Origin: an uncultured Roseburia sp.
GTDB lineage: Bacteria > Bacillota > Clostridia > Lachnospirales > Lachnospiraceae
Direction: 5' to 3'
NCBI GenBank assembly: GCA_947652855.1
Contig: CANTEO010000006.1
Location: 1-57,819 of the forward strand
Length of the DNA: 57,819 bases
Of this stretch, positions 26,092-36,751 are shown one piece after another. A program made the position numbers and the translations under genes. The notes beneath the pieces were generated by a model. The model was given only the letters and a program-made list of their open reading frames with translations, did no database searches and had not been told where the DNA came from. The first letter of the stretch is position 1; each line of letters starts with the position of its first letter.

Positions 26092-26105
26092 TTCTCTTTT
26101 AAACG

Positions 26106-26132
26106 CTGAATCCGAAAGGATTCAGTTTTTTT
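26106..26132 (+). terminator. terminator of tRNA-Tyr
   Basis: CTGAATCC / GGATTCAG (26106-26113, 26118-26125) with a GAAA tetraloop and seven T directly after. Confidence 0.92.
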
Positions 26133-26306
26133 ATTTCAATATACAGGAAAAAGGCCCCAACGGCAAATCCCATTGGAGCCTTTTCCTAAATGCTTTCCTA
26201 CTCTTCCCATCTCTGCCCTGTCTTTTATTTTTCAACAGGCCAGACTTCATGCATCCCCAAAAAGGCAGGCGCCCCATCACTTTCACAGGAAGCCTTCACG
26301 CATTTT

Positions 26307-28427
26307 TTACAGGCTTTTCCCCACGTATTCTAAAATCACCGCGGACTGCTCCTGCATCGTGATGGAAAGGATCCCGTTCTCCACCGCGAAATAACAGGGC
26401 ATGATGGAATACCCCATTTTCGTCGTCACTATCAGCTGACGCATCAGGCCCTCCTTTGGGATCCCTATGCGAAACAGCTTATATTCCTTGCTCCTTGGCC
26501 GATCGTCATTGTTCACAATCACCACAAACTGCTGCTTTCTGTTAAACCTTGCAAAGCACAGCAGCTGATCCTCACTTTCCAGGAACTGAAACGACCCGGT
26601 GCGAAACGCCTCATGCCTTTTATGCAGGCCAATCAGCTCCCGGTGCAGGTCAATCAGCTCCCGGTTCTCATGCCCCCACGGGTACGTCCTTCTATTATCC
26701 GGATCCGTAAACCCGCACAGGCCCGCCTCATCGCCATAGTAGAGCGTCGGGGCCCCTGGCCAGGTCATCTGCACCAGCGCCGCCTCGCGCATGACGGCAA
26801 GATCTACATTCTCTCCCGCAGCCGCGCCGCCCAAGCACTCTACCCTGCCCACCCTGTGGTTCGTCCTCGTCAAGAACCTGGAATGGTCATGGTTGGAAAG
26901 CTGGTTCATGGAACAAAGCAGCGAGGGGGTCATAAAGCTTGTCATATAATGGCGCATCGCCCCCTCGAACTCATAGATCTTTCCTATGCGCTCTGGATGG
27001 TATTCATCGCTGTGCTTTTCCATGCCCGTCAAAAACCAGGTCAACGGCTCCATAAACGCCGCATAGTTCATAATCGTGTCCCACTGGTCGCCTGCCAGCC
27101 AGTCCTTTGGATCCCCATAATGCTCAGCCAAAATCAACGCGTTTGGGTTCGCCTCTTTCACGGCCTCGCGAAAATCCCTCCAAAACTGATGATTAAACTC
27201 CTTGCTGTGGCCCAAATCCTCCGCCACGTCCAGCCGCCAGCCATCGACGCAATACGGCTCCGAGACCCATTTCCTGCCGATGCGCAAGATATCCTCATAT
27301 AACGCCTTAGAGCCCTCGTAATTTAGCTTAGGCAGCGTGTCATGCCCCCACCAGCCTTCGTAATTCCGGTTATAAGGCCATGCGCGGTCCTCCTGATCCT
27401 TAAATCCAAAATAATCGCGGTATGAGCTGTCCTTGGACACATACGCCCCCGGCGCAAACCCGTCCCTTCCCTCATAGATGCCTTCCCGATCCAGCCAGCG
27501 GTTAAATGAGCCGCAGTGGTTGAACACGCCGTCCAAAATCACTTTTATGCCCCGACGGTGCGCCTCCTTCACAAACTCCACAAAAAACGCGTCGCTCGCC
27601 TCCAGGTTCTTCTGGCTTGTCACGCGGCAGCGGTAACGCGTCGCCTTCCGGTTATCCTGCTCGCCCCCGGTCAAAAGCTCTCCCTCATCCTCCAAAATTT
27701 TCCCAAAATGCGGGTCGATATGATCGTAATCCTGAATGTCATATTTATGGTTAGACGGCGACACAAAAAGCGGGTTGAAATAAATCGCCTCAATGCCAAG
27801 GCCCGAAAGGTAATCCAGCTTTTGCCGCACCCCCTCCAGATCCCCTCCATAAAACTCCCCAACGCTAAAATTCTCTGGATACTTCTCCCACTGCTCCCTG
27901 GGAACCCGCTCGCTTAACGTGCGGATGTAAAAATACTCCCCGCTTAGCACATCATTGGACTCATCCCCATTGTAAAACCGGTCTGTCATAATCTGATAGA
28001 TGACAGCCCCTTTCGCCCAATCCGGCGTGGAGAATCCCGGGACGATTCGGAAATAATAGGGCTCCCTGGCCTCTTTCGACACGCCATATCGGTCATACGC
28101 GCAGGATAGGAATCCCGAGCGGACCTCAAAATAATAAGAAATGGGAGCGCTCCCAAGCAGAATGCTTGCCTCATAGTAATCAAACGCCCCTTCACTTTCA
28201 ATCCATTGCATCAAATATGACTGATCCCCTGTACGAATCCAAACTTCATCCACGTTATCCTTTGCCGTGCGAAAGCGTATCTTAACGCTCTCATTCTCCT
28301 TTGGCTCCATTGGAATCCGGTAATCGCCTGTCCCATCGGAAAACAATGCCGATTTATCTAAAATCGGGCGCATCTGCATAATATACTGCTGTGTCCTATT
28401 CATCTGTAACGTGGATCTGTCTTTCAT
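26307..28427 (-). CDS. GH13 alpha-amylase family enzyme (neopullulanase/cyclomaltodextrinase-like)
   Basis: A 706-residue, signal-less glycoside hydrolase of family 13. An N-terminal beta-sandwich (about 25-130, CBM34-like) precedes the (beta/alpha)8 barrel: VILDGVFNH at 297-305, nucleophile Asp400 in DGWRLDVAED, acid/base Glu435 in LAEHYGD, and transition-state Asp514 in SNHDHSRF. A C-terminal beta-domain ends the protein. The N-terminal domain and the absence of a signal peptide fit intracellular cyclomaltodextrinase/neopullulanase enzymes that cut maltodextrins imported from starch. AGGAG precedes the ATG. No transport or regulatory genes are adjacent. Confidence 0.9.
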   Translation of the reverse strand: MKDRSTLQMNRTQQYIMQMRPILDKSALFSDGTGDYRIPMEPKENESVKIRFRTAKDNVDEVWIRTGDQSYLMQWIESEGAFDYYEASILLGSAPISYYFEVRSGFLSCAYDRYGVSKEAREPYYFRIVPGFSTPDWAKGAVIYQIMTDRFYNGDESNDVLSGEYFYIRTLSERVPREQWEKYPENFSVGEFYGGDLEGVRQKLDYLSGLGIEAIYFNPLFVSPSNHKYDIQDYDHIDPHFGKILEDEGELLTGGEQDNRKATRYRCRVTSQKNLEASDAFFVEFVKEAHRRGIKVILDGVFNHCGSFNRWLDREGIYEGRDGFAPGAYVSKDSSYRDYFGFKDQEDRAWPYNRNYEGWWGHDTLPKLNYEGSKALYEDILRIGRKWVSEPYCVDGWRLDVAEDLGHSKEFNHQFWRDFREAVKEANPNALILAEHYGDPKDWLAGDQWDTIMNYAAFMEPLTWFLTGMEKHSDEYHPERIGKIYEFEGAMRHYMTSFMTPSLLCSMNQLSNHDHSRFLTRTNHRVGRVECLGGAAAGENVDLAVMREAALVQMTWPGAPTLYYGDEAGLCGFTDPDNRRTYPWGHENRELIDLHRELIGLHKRHEAFRTGSFQFLESEDQLLCFARFNRKQQFVVIVNNDDRPRSKEYKLFRIGIPKEGLMRQLIVTTKMGYSIMPCYFAVENGILSITMQEQSAVILEYVGKSL

Positions 28428-28527
28428 GCCGCTCTCCTTCTTTCATGTGTGATCTATTCAAATATGCGTATTCCTGCCTTTTCAAAAAACGCCGCCACCT
28501 CCTTCAATCCCGATTGAAAGAGATAAA

Positions 28528-28558
28528 AAAAAGACAGCTCTTATTCGGCTGTCTTTTT
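28528..28558. terminator. bidirectional terminator after ftsH
   Basis: AAAAAGACAGC (28528-28538) pairs perfectly with GCTGTCTTTTT (28548-28558). On the minus strand the tail continues in U. It ends the spoIIE-tilS-hpt-ftsH transcript about 157 bp after ftsH. Confidence 0.85.
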
Positions 28559-28714
28559 AGGAGAAGGTATTTTTACTATGGGGTATAGCAAAAAACAATA
28601 TAATGATTGGGGGTTTCTACGCTTCTAATCATAGCGCTTCTATCAAAATCAGTGTGCATAAACTTCACAAAAATCCACCCAATTTTTTATACAATTTGCA
28701 CAACACCTTCTGTG

Positions 28715-30529
<1,815 letters not shown>

Positions 30530-30543
30530 CTGCCAACCTCCTT

Positions 30544-31068
30544 CTAATCCAGCTCAACCACGCCGATATATGGCAAATTCCGATATTTCTGCGCGTAGTC
30601 AAGGCCATAGCCTACGACGAACTCATCCGGAATCTGAAAGCAGACGTAATCCACGCCCACCTCCGTCACACGCCGCTCCGGCTTATCCAAAAGCGTGCAG
30701 AGCCTAAGGCTCCGTGGGTTTCTGTTCTTTAAGTTCTCAATCAGGTAGCTAAGCGTCCTGCCGGAATCAACGATGTCCTCCACAAGCAGCACGTCCTTGC
30801 CCTCGATCCCCTCGTCCAAATCCTTTAAAATCTTCACCACGCCGCTCGATTTCGTCTCAGCTCCGTAGCTGGTGACGCTCATAAAATCCATAGAGACCGG
30901 CATCGTGAGGCGCTTCGCCAGCTCACAGATAAAAAACACGCCGCCTTTTAACACGCAGACCAAATGCACCTGCCTTCCCTTGTAGTCTTCGTTGATTTTC
31001 CCTGCAATCTCAGCGATCCTGCGATCCACCTCTTCTTCCGTCAATAACACCCGAACCGTCTCGCTCAT
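30544..31068 (-). CDS. hpt: hypoxanthine phosphoribosyltransferase
   Basis: A 174-residue purine-salvage enzyme joining hypoxanthine or guanine to PRPP. The PRPP-binding signature VLLVEDIVDSGRTL lies near 92-105, and the FVVGYGLDYAQ(K)YRNLPYIG segment near the C-terminus closes the purine site. Its ATG overlaps the tilS stop by four bases (ATGA), as in Bacillus, where TilS and HprT are known to act together on ftsH expression. Length and order are normal for Firmicutes. Confidence 0.96.
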   Translation of the reverse strand: MSETVRVLLTEEEVDRRIAEIAGKINEDYKGRQVHLVCVLKGGVFFICELAKRLTMPVSMDFMSVTSYGAETKSSGVVKILKDLDEGIEGKDVLLVEDIVDSGRTLSYLIENLKNRNPRSLRLCTLLDKPERRVTEVGVDYVCFQIPDEFVVGYGLDYAQKYRNLPYIGVVELD

Positions 31069-32462
31069 CTGTCTTCCTCCATAAACCGTACCTCCAAAAT
31101 CCTCATCGTGCGTTGACTTATTTTATAATATTCGCTGATGCGATGCCCGACTGCCCATAAAATATGGGAGCCGTCCGCGACCAGCGGAATTTCTCCCCGC
31201 TCTTCCTTCGGCACCTTTTCGTTGATCCAATACTCCTTCAGCTTCTGCCTGCGCCCCTGCGCGTCCAGCACGAAGTAGTCCCCCGGTTCTCTGACACGAA
31301 AAGAAAGCCTATTTTTTATCCTATCACAATCAAACCATTTCGTATACCTATTTTTAGGAAAATTTACATCTTTTTTATGATTTTCCAAAATTCTGCAAAA
31401 AAACGTCCCATTTGGAACGCGAATGTCATATTCTGACGCGCCCGCCGGAGCCATAAATGAAAACCCCTCCGTCCCGCCGCCCGTCCCTAAAGCCCCAAGC
31501 GTAAGCGTGCCGTATCCCTTCACAGCCGTGATTCCGTAAGGCAAAGAAAGACGCCGTCCCGTCCCCCCAAGCGCCAGGTCGAGCAATGCGTCCGCATGAT
31601 CCCTGGAAATGTCCTTTTTCCTTCCGCAAGCCTTCGCGATCAGCTCTAGCATCATGCGGGTAAGCAGCGCGGACGGATATTCCAAAAGCCCCTCCGCCCA
31701 AAACAGAATCGTGCCGTCCGCCCGTAACGTGACCCGCTCCCGCAAAGCCTCCTCTGCCCGCTCGCCCAAATACGCGGAAAGCTCAGCGGCCTCCCTGGAC
31801 AGACGCGCAATATGCTGCGCCGCTTTCTGATTGACGCGCGTTAGCTCTGGCATGACGCGCCCCCTGATCCGGTTCCTGGTGTAAGCCACGTCCGCATTTG
31901 TAGCGTCGGTGCGAAAAGGCTGCCCTTCCCGCCTTAAGAAGTCTTCAATCTCAGCCCTTGTCACGCAAAGCAAGGGACGGATAATATTCCCCCGCACAGG
32001 GGCAATCCCGGCAATTCCCGCCATCCCGCTCCCTCTGCACATATGAAACAGCACCGTCTCCGCATTGTCTTCCATATGATGCGCCAAAGCCACGCGCGCG
32101 CCGTCCCCAAAGCGGGCGGACTCAGCCGCAAACGCCTCATAGCGCGCTTCCCTGCCCGCCTCCTCCAAAGAAATCCCGCGCTCCTTTGCAAGCCGCGGCG
32201 CCAAGCAGGCATACGAAGAAAACGCAATGCCATGGGACGACGCAAGACGGCGCACAAATTCCATGTCCATAAGACTCTCTTCCCCACGAATCCCATGCTC
32301 CACATGGACGACGGACAGGGTAAACCCCATCTCTTCCCGCAGGCGCAAAAGAAGCCGAAACAGGCAGACGGAGTCCGCCCCTCCGGAGACGCCTGCCAGA
32401 ATATGCCCGTTTTCAGGCAGCATCTGATGCCGTTTCATGAATGCCGCAACTTTTTTTATCAT
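31065..32462 (-). CDS. tilS: tRNA(Ile)-lysidine synthase
   Basis: A 465-residue TilS that converts cytidine 34 of the CAU-anticodon tRNA-Ile to lysidine so it reads AUA codons. The PP-loop ATPase motif GVSGGADSV is at about 24-32. The N-terminal domain continues with HVEHGIRGEES and LAHHMEDNAETVL, both family signatures, and is followed by the TilS substrate-binding and C-terminal domains (NRYTKWFDCDRI, then RFREPGDYF-like). The ATG directly follows the stop of spoIIE (TAAATG) and its stop overlaps hpt, so three genes are translationally linked. Confidence 0.96.
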   Translation of the reverse strand: MIKKVAAFMKRHQMLPENGHILAGVSGGADSVCLFRLLLRLREEMGFTLSVVHVEHGIRGEESLMDMEFVRRLASSHGIAFSSYACLAPRLAKERGISLEEAGREARYEAFAAESARFGDGARVALAHHMEDNAETVLFHMCRGSGMAGIAGIAPVRGNIIRPLLCVTRAEIEDFLRREGQPFRTDATNADVAYTRNRIRGRVMPELTRVNQKAAQHIARLSREAAELSAYLGERAEEALRERVTLRADGTILFWAEGLLEYPSALLTRMMLELIAKACGRKKDISRDHADALLDLALGGTGRRLSLPYGITAVKGYGTLTLGALGTGGGTEGFSFMAPAGASEYDIRVPNGTFFCRILENHKKDVNFPKNRYTKWFDCDRIKNRLSFRVREPGDYFVLDAQGRRQKLKEYWINEKVPKEERGEIPLVADGSHILWAVGHRISEYYKISQRTMRILEVRFMEEDR

Positions 32463-34304
32463 TTAATTCTCCCAAATCGCCGCCGCCAGTACCGTCATGT
32501 CGTCCTGCACTTCCCCTCCGGTATACACCATGACGCGGTCTAATATTTTTTTTGCCAATAGGCCGGGATGGTTCGTCTTAATGTCCGAAATGATTTCCTC
32601 AAGCGTCTCCTCCGGCCTGTCCGTATGCAGATATTCTAACACACCATCTGTAATCATGACAAGGAAATCTCCGTCGGAAAGCTGTTTTTTCGCCTGCTCA
32701 ATCTCAATCTCAAAGCTGACGCCCACTGGGAGGGAAGTGGACAGCAGGCACTCCACGTCGCCGTTTTTATGCCGGATAAACGTCGCGGACGCGCCGATTT
32801 TATAAAAAGACGTCTCTCCCGTATATAGGTTGACTGAGGAAATGTCCACTGTCGAATACTGCTCATCCTCCCCGCGGATCACCATAGAGGAATTTAACAT
32901 CTTAATGGCGGTGTCCTTCGTAAATCCCGCCTCAATAAACCGCTCCAAAAGATCCACCACAAGCTCGCTCTCCTTACAGGCGCGGTCGCCAAACCCCATG
33001 CCGTCAGAAAGGCTAAGCACCAGCTCCCCGTCCTCTTTTTCCAGGAATGAGAAATTATCCCCGGAAACGGCCGCGCCCTCCTTCGTCAGCCTAGCGACGC
33101 CATGCACCGCATGAAAAGAAGGCTCCTCCTCATAGACGATTTCCGCTGCGTCCTTCCCAATAAACGCACGCGCGTCCTTATGCGGCTTCATATGCAAATC
33201 CAGCGCGCCCTCCACCACCTTCGTCAGCTCCTTTACCGGCACGCAGTTCCCCCATTTGGAGCGCGCCTTAATGACGGCCTGCAGATGCCCGTCGTTTTTC
33301 CGGTACAGATGCGCCTCTTCCGCAACGATTCCGCATTCCTTCGCGCGGAACCGGATTTCAGAGAGCTTCCGCTTCTCCTCCCCGTCCAGAAGCTTTGCGT
33401 CGCTGGCGCAGTCTTGCATGATAAACGCCATGGCGTCAAGCTGCTGCGCAATCACCTCCCGATTTTCAAGGAGGCGGTTATACCATGCCTTATTGGCCCT
33501 TGCCTGCTCAAATGCCGCCATCGCCTCCCGCTCCACATAGCCCGCGAAACGGCAATTTGCCGCAAGCTCCTGCCTCGCCTCCTCATCCGCCTCGCCATTT
33601 TGCAGCATCGTCCCAATCATTTGGCTGAACACGCCATACATAGTATGGTTCGCCGGAGCCCAACAGATGGCGCAGGCGTCGCACCCGCTGCAGACGCGCC
33701 CGGTAATCTCCTGATGGATCCTGCCCATTTCCTCCGGCTGTATGTCTACCCGTCGGGTCATGGACAAAAATGTCTTGGACAGGCCCTCAAAGCTCTTTGC
33801 ATAATTGAGCAGGCGCTGCTCCTGATAAACATCCCTGGCGCATTTGACGGCGTCCACAGCCTCCTTCTCTTCTAAAAACAGATGCACGCCCCTTGCCGCA
33901 AGCAGGACGAATCCAAATATGAAAAGCGCCTCGCAGACTGCCGCCGCCACAGTGACTTGATTTCGAAAATCAAATATCCCGCCAAACACGGAAAGCGAAA
34001 GCGTCCCGCCTGCCGCCGCGAGCGCAGCCACAACTGCATAGCATCGTTTCTCCACCCACTCTGACAGACGCACTGTAATCCCGATCAACAAAAGAGCCAT
34101 TGCGTATTTCGCGATCACTGTAATTGGAAGGAACGCCACCATGCCGGTCAGCATACCCACGGCAATCAGCCACCGTCCCCCTTCCTCCAAATACACCGCC
34201 GCAAAATATGCCGGAACAAAGGGGTAGCACCCCATAATAGAAATCCGGCAAAGCAATGCCCCCACAATGCTAAGCGCCAACTGTTTCCAACCTGTCCGAT
34301 TCAT
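32463..34304 (-). CDS. spoIIE: stage II sporulation protein E (serine phosphatase)
   Basis: About 613 residues. It has a hydrophobic N-terminus with roughly four or five membrane segments (about 10-145, fewer than the ten of Bacillus), then a central linker with a cysteine cluster (CSGCDACAICW) and a C-terminal PP2C-type phosphatase domain (about 400-610: SGDNFSF, LSDGMGFGDRA, MITDGVLEY, DDMTVLAA). SpoIIE dephosphorylates SpoIIAA to release sigma-F in the forespore and localises to the polar septum. The ATG at 34304 follows AGGAGG; a longer frame exists upstream but lacks a ribosome site. A Spo0A-type promoter with a 21-bp spacer lies ahead. Confidence 0.95.
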   Translation of the reverse strand: MNRTGWKQLALSIVGALLCRISIMGCYPFVPAYFAAVYLEEGGRWLIAVGMLTGMVAFLPITVIAKYAMALLLIGITVRLSEWVEKRCYAVVAALAAAGGTLSLSVFGGIFDFRNQVTVAAAVCEALFIFGFVLLAARGVHLFLEEKEAVDAVKCARDVYQEQRLLNYAKSFEGLSKTFLSMTRRVDIQPEEMGRIHQEITGRVCSGCDACAICWAPANHTMYGVFSQMIGTMLQNGEADEEARQELAANCRFAGYVEREAMAAFEQARANKAWYNRLLENREVIAQQLDAMAFIMQDCASDAKLLDGEEKRKLSEIRFRAKECGIVAEEAHLYRKNDGHLQAVIKARSKWGNCVPVKELTKVVEGALDLHMKPHKDARAFIGKDAAEIVYEEEPSFHAVHGVARLTKEGAAVSGDNFSFLEKEDGELVLSLSDGMGFGDRACKESELVVDLLERFIEAGFTKDTAIKMLNSSMVIRGEDEQYSTVDISSVNLYTGETSFYKIGASATFIRHKNGDVECLLSTSLPVGVSFEIEIEQAKKQLSDGDFLVMITDGVLEYLHTDRPEETLEEIISDIKTNHPGLLAKKILDRVMVYTGGEVQDDMTVLAAAIWEN

Positions 34305-34393
34305 ACTGATACCTCCTATGCATTTTTTCTTCTCATTTTCCTTCGGCCGCCATTCCCCCAAACGGCAATGCCCCTCCGCCGAAACTAAATGGC

Positions 34394-34458
34394 ATTATAC
34401 GCACAGGCTTACAAAATGTTTGTCAAACGGTTGGACGCGTTTCAAAAACTTTTCGCCA
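34394..34458 (-). promoter_or_regulatory. Spo0A-controlled spoIIE promoter with 21-bp spacer and two 0A-like boxes
   Basis: Minus strand: TTGACA (34421-34426) and TATAAT (34394-34399), both perfect, but separated by 21 bp instead of 17. This is the atypical spacing of Bacillus spoIIE/spoIIG promoters that need Spo0A~P. A near-consensus 0A box (TTTGTCAAA on the plus strand, 34419-34427) overlaps the -35. A second box, TGGCGAA (34452-34458, minus strand), lies about three helical turns upstream. Confidence 0.7.
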
Positions 34459-34490
34459 AAAATGCCCTCGAATTGTAGATTCGAGGGCAT
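34457..34490 (-). terminator. terminator after ftsB/divIC
   Basis: A perfect 12-bp stem (34462-34473 with 34479-34490) with a 5-base loop, followed on the minus strand by TTTT. It separates the division/yab genes from spoIIE and abuts the upstream 0A-like box. Confidence 0.85.
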
Positions 34491-34527
34491 TGAGGCGTTT
34501 TAAGCAATTGTGGCTTAGATTCCGTGT

Positions 34528-34818
34528 TTACTTTTCTTTAAATATCGTCTCATTCTCATAAACCAGGCCCAATTTGCTCTTGGCCGTATCTTCGATGTAT
34601 TCTTTACTCCCTATGTACTCCTCATGCTCCGCAATCTGCTCCTGCCGTTTCTGCTCCTGCGTAAGCTGCTGCTCTAGCTCCGTCTCCCTGGCCGTATACT
34701 GCTGATCCTTATGGTACAGCTTCACAATCTGTATGGACATCACCACCAGCAAAAATAACACAATGCACGTGATGCTCGCCCTTCCCGTCCCTGTTTTCTT
34801 TTTTTGGTATTTCTTCAT
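34528..34818 (-). CDS. divIC: septum formation initiator (FtsB/DivIC)
   Basis: A 96-residue bitopic membrane protein: a basic cytoplasmic N-terminus (1-14), one membrane helix (about 15-33), then an extracytoplasmic leucine-zipper coiled coil (about 40-70, TARETELEQQLTQEQKRQEQ) and a short C-terminal tail (YIEDTAKSKLGLVYENE) typical of FtsB/DivIC. It joins FtsL and DivIB in activating septal wall synthesis. Its position between yabQ and spoIIE is the same as divIC in Bacillus. It lies 50 bp after yabQ. Confidence 0.93.
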   Translation of the reverse strand: MKKYQKKKTGTGRASITCIVLFLLVVMSIQIVKLYHKDQQYTARETELEQQLTQEQKRQEQIAEHEEYIGSKEYIEDTAKSKLGLVYENETIFKEK

Positions 34819-34868
34819 ATTGAATCCCTCTTTTTTATAGGGCGTGTCTGAAAACAGCCCGGCCTTGT

Positions 34869-35315
34869 TTAATGTTTGCTTAACCCTATCTTAATCGCTT
34901 TCCGAATTTTTTTCAATTCTTTTTTTCCAAAAGAACACGCCTTTTTCCCTGGCTTCGCAAAAATGCCGAACGCTCTTTGAAAGACGCCAAGCCATGCCTC
35001 AATGACTTTCACAAAAATACGGATGACCCACGGGCTGATTAAGGCGTTTTCAAGCAACATCCCAATCGCTACGCCGCCTAAGACAAACCAACGCAAAAGC
35101 CCGTCATTCTCCTGATAGAGCATCGCGAAGATCCCAATCGCGCAAAGAATCCAGTAAAATGCGTCCTCCACCGCCATTAAGACGGCTCCATGCTTTACAA
35201 TATGCCGAAAGATGCGAAAAATATCATATAAAAGCATCAGGACAATCCCAAAAAGAAATGACGCGAGCAAAAGGCTGCCTTCCCCGGCAATCGTCTCGCT
35301 GACCGACCCTGTCAT
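34869..35315 (-). CDS. yabQ: spore cortex biosynthesis protein YabQ
   Basis: A 148-residue membrane protein with about four hydrophobic segments in the first 100 residues (LLLASFLFGIVLMLLYDIFRI, then FYWILCAIGIFAML, WFVLGGVAIGMLLENALISPW) and a basic C-terminus (KKELKKIRKAIKIGL). The LYDIFRIFR motif is characteristic of YabQ, a mother-cell membrane protein needed for spore cortex formation. The ATG overlaps the yabP stop by four bases, so the two are coupled. Length is shorter than in Bacillus but normal for Clostridia. Confidence 0.93.
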   Translation of the reverse strand: MTGSVSETIAGEGSLLLASFLFGIVLMLLYDIFRIFRHIVKHGAVLMAVEDAFYWILCAIGIFAMLYQENDGLLRWFVLGGVAIGMLLENALISPWVIRIFVKVIEAWLGVFQRAFGIFAKPGKKACSFGKKELKKIRKAIKIGLSKH

Positions 35316-35596
35316 TTGAACAGCCGCCCAAAGAAGGACTCTGCCTGCTTGCCATAATCCTTGACTTCCGAATACGCCAACGAGTCAATCCTCCCTTCAA
35401 TGTCCACCTCGCCTTTTTCCAGGCTTAGGCGATTGACATGAAGGTTGTTCCCTTTGATCAAAAGCATCCCCTGCTCCGTCTCCAGAAGTATTTCAGCCAC
35501 GTCAAACGAGAGTACGTCCACTACCCCGCTGAAATTGCCATTTTTTCGATTGCTTAGGAGAACCTTATGCGCTTTGCCCACTGTCTTTTCTTCCAT
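35312..35596 (-). CDS. yabP: sporulation protein YabP
   Basis: A 94-residue YabP-family protein: HKVLLSNRKNGNFSGVVDVLSFD (the family's signature), then LLIKGNNLHVNRLSLEKGEVDIEGRIDSL. The beta-rich fold lacks any membrane segment. It is required for spore cortex assembly in Bacillus, where the yabP-yabQ pair is transcribed by sigma-E; a clear sigma-E site was not found in the 140-bp gap upstream. GGGAGG precedes the ATG. Confidence 0.94.
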   Translation of the reverse strand: MEEKTVGKAHKVLLSNRKNGNFSGVVDVLSFDVAEILLETEQGMLLIKGNNLHVNRLSLEKGEVDIEGRIDSLAYSEVKDYGKQAESFFGRLFK

Positions 35597-35735
35597 GCTT
35601 ACCTCCCGTTCTTCCGATTGCCGCAGTTATCGCCTCCGGCTGCGCTGCAATCCCAAATCCCATATCCTGGAATGGTTGTCTTCTTTGCATAATATATTAT
35701 ATTAAGGTAAGCATGAATTTATGAATCCCTTTTGG

Positions 35736-35975
35736 TTAAAGATACTGAAACATCTCTTTGGCATCCTCTTTTTTCGTGGACTCAGCCAAAGAAAGCACCT
35801 CAACCCGAACCGCCTTCTGCCCGAAGGCAATCTCTATGACGTCCCCAACCTTCACTTTAACAGATGCCTTAGCCACGTTCCCATTGACGGAAACCCTGCC
35901 CGCGTCACACGCCTCGTTCGCTATGGTGCGCCGCTTAATCAGGCGGGACACCTTTAAAAATTTATCTAACCTCAT
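35736..35975 (-). CDS. rqcP: S4-domain RNA-binding protein RqcP
   Basis: A 79-residue protein that is almost entirely an S4 RNA-binding domain: MRLDKFLKVSRLIKRRTIANEACDAGRVSVNG, then VKVGDVIEIAFGQK. In Bacillus the orthologue (YabO) helps RqcH add alanine tails to peptides stuck on split 50S ribosomes. Its neighbour yabP and its place in the yab cluster match Bacillus. AGGAGG precedes the ATG. The related heat-shock protein HslR is the alternative, but size and synteny favour RqcP. Confidence 0.92.
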   Translation of the reverse strand: MRLDKFLKVSRLIKRRTIANEACDAGRVSVNGNVAKASVKVKVGDVIEIAFGQKAVRVEVLSLAESTKKEDAKEMFQYL

Positions 35976-36075
35976 CTTGATTTCCTCCTGTACGGGAAAG
36001 CCGTATGCTTTCCTGCGACATAAAAAACGCGTGCCTCACAAAACGCTTTCTCTTCATAAAAATGTCCAAAAAGAT

Positions 36076-36107
36076 AAAAATACAGGAGGCATGCCAAACG
36101 CCCCCTG
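36076..36107 (-). terminator. terminator of hup
   Basis: On the minus strand CAGGGGGC and GCCTCCTG pair (36083-36107) with mismatches, followed by a T-rich tract (TATTTTTATC), 27 bp after the HU gene. Confidence 0.6.
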
Positions 36108-36133
36108 CATATTTCTTTTGTCAAATCTGCAAA

Positions 36134-36409
36134 TTAGTCATTCACCATATCTTTCAATGCTTTTCCGGCTTTAAACCTCGGTGCCTTGGAAGCAGGGATC
36201 TTCATCTCTGCGCCAGTCTGTGGATTTCTCCCAACCCGTTCCGCGCGTTCGGAAACTTCAAATGTCCCAAATCCCACTAACTGGATTTTCTCACCCTTCT
36301 TCAATTCTTCTGCAACTACATCTGTGAAAGCCTTCAACGCCGCTTCGGCATCTTTTTTCGATAATTCCGTCCTGTCAGCGATAGCTGCAACTAACTCTGC
36401 TTTGTTCAT
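36134..36409 (-). CDS. hup: DNA-binding protein HU
   Basis: A 91-residue HU protein, the abundant nucleoid protein that bends DNA as a dimer. It starts MNKAELVAAIADRTELSKKD and carries the beta-arm signature GFGTFEVSERAERVGRNPQTG with the proline-containing tip. Length is exactly that of the family. It has its own strong promoter and ends in a terminator, so it is a separate unit ahead of the yab genes. Confidence 0.98.
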   Translation of the reverse strand: MNKAELVAAIADRTELSKKDAEAALKAFTDVVAEELKKGEKIQLVGFGTFEVSERAERVGRNPQTGAEMKIPASKAPRFKAGKALKDMVND

Positions 36410-36513
36410 TTAAAAGTTCCTCCTGTGGATTTTCATAATTCTAAGGCGCCTCCATTGCCGCCTGCCCCCTAACGGACGGGCAGCAATGACCTTCCTGCTT
36501 GCCTACATGAATA

Positions 36514-36542
36514 TTTATACTTGTTTTGCCTATATTTGTCAA
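36514..36542 (-). promoter_or_regulatory. strong promoter of hup
   Basis: Minus strand: perfect TTGACA (36537-36542), 17-bp spacer, TATAAA (36514-36519), 105 bp upstream of the HU start. Confidence 0.8.
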
Positions 36543-36751
36543 GGAAAAGAACGATTTTTTTGTATCGGCCCCCGTCCATCCGCCGTAAGACGGGCGAGCC
36601 ATGCCCGCGCGAAAGGAGGCGTCTCACAGCCGCCGGCCAAAGCGCTATTCTATAAGCAAAATCAACAGCGGGAAAGCCGCCTTTGCGAATGGCTTGGGAT
36701 GAACTGCCGCGCCCTTTCAGACAGCCGAAGCCAAAGACGATCCCCCATGCG
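36543..36751. other. gene-free stretch between hup promoter and pgcA
   Basis: With the hup leader this makes a 342-bp gap. It holds only short imperfect inverted repeats (for example GGGC...GCCC near 36597-36609) and no clear U-tract terminator for pgcA. No credible ORF or RNA family was recognised. Confidence 0.5.

Noticed and set aside
26613..27302. 229-codon plus-strand frame inside the GH13 gene
   Set aside because: Antisense to catalytic motifs of a clear amylase-family enzyme; no start signal.
35597..35735. sigma-E promoter for yabP-yabQ
   Set aside because: A CATAAATT -10-like site exists but no acceptable -35 at 13-15 bp, so it was not called.
36543..36751. Structured RNA or riboswitch between hup and pgcA
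   Set aside because: Only short imperfect inverted repeats, and the region is downstream of pgcA and upstream of the hup promoter with no matching family.
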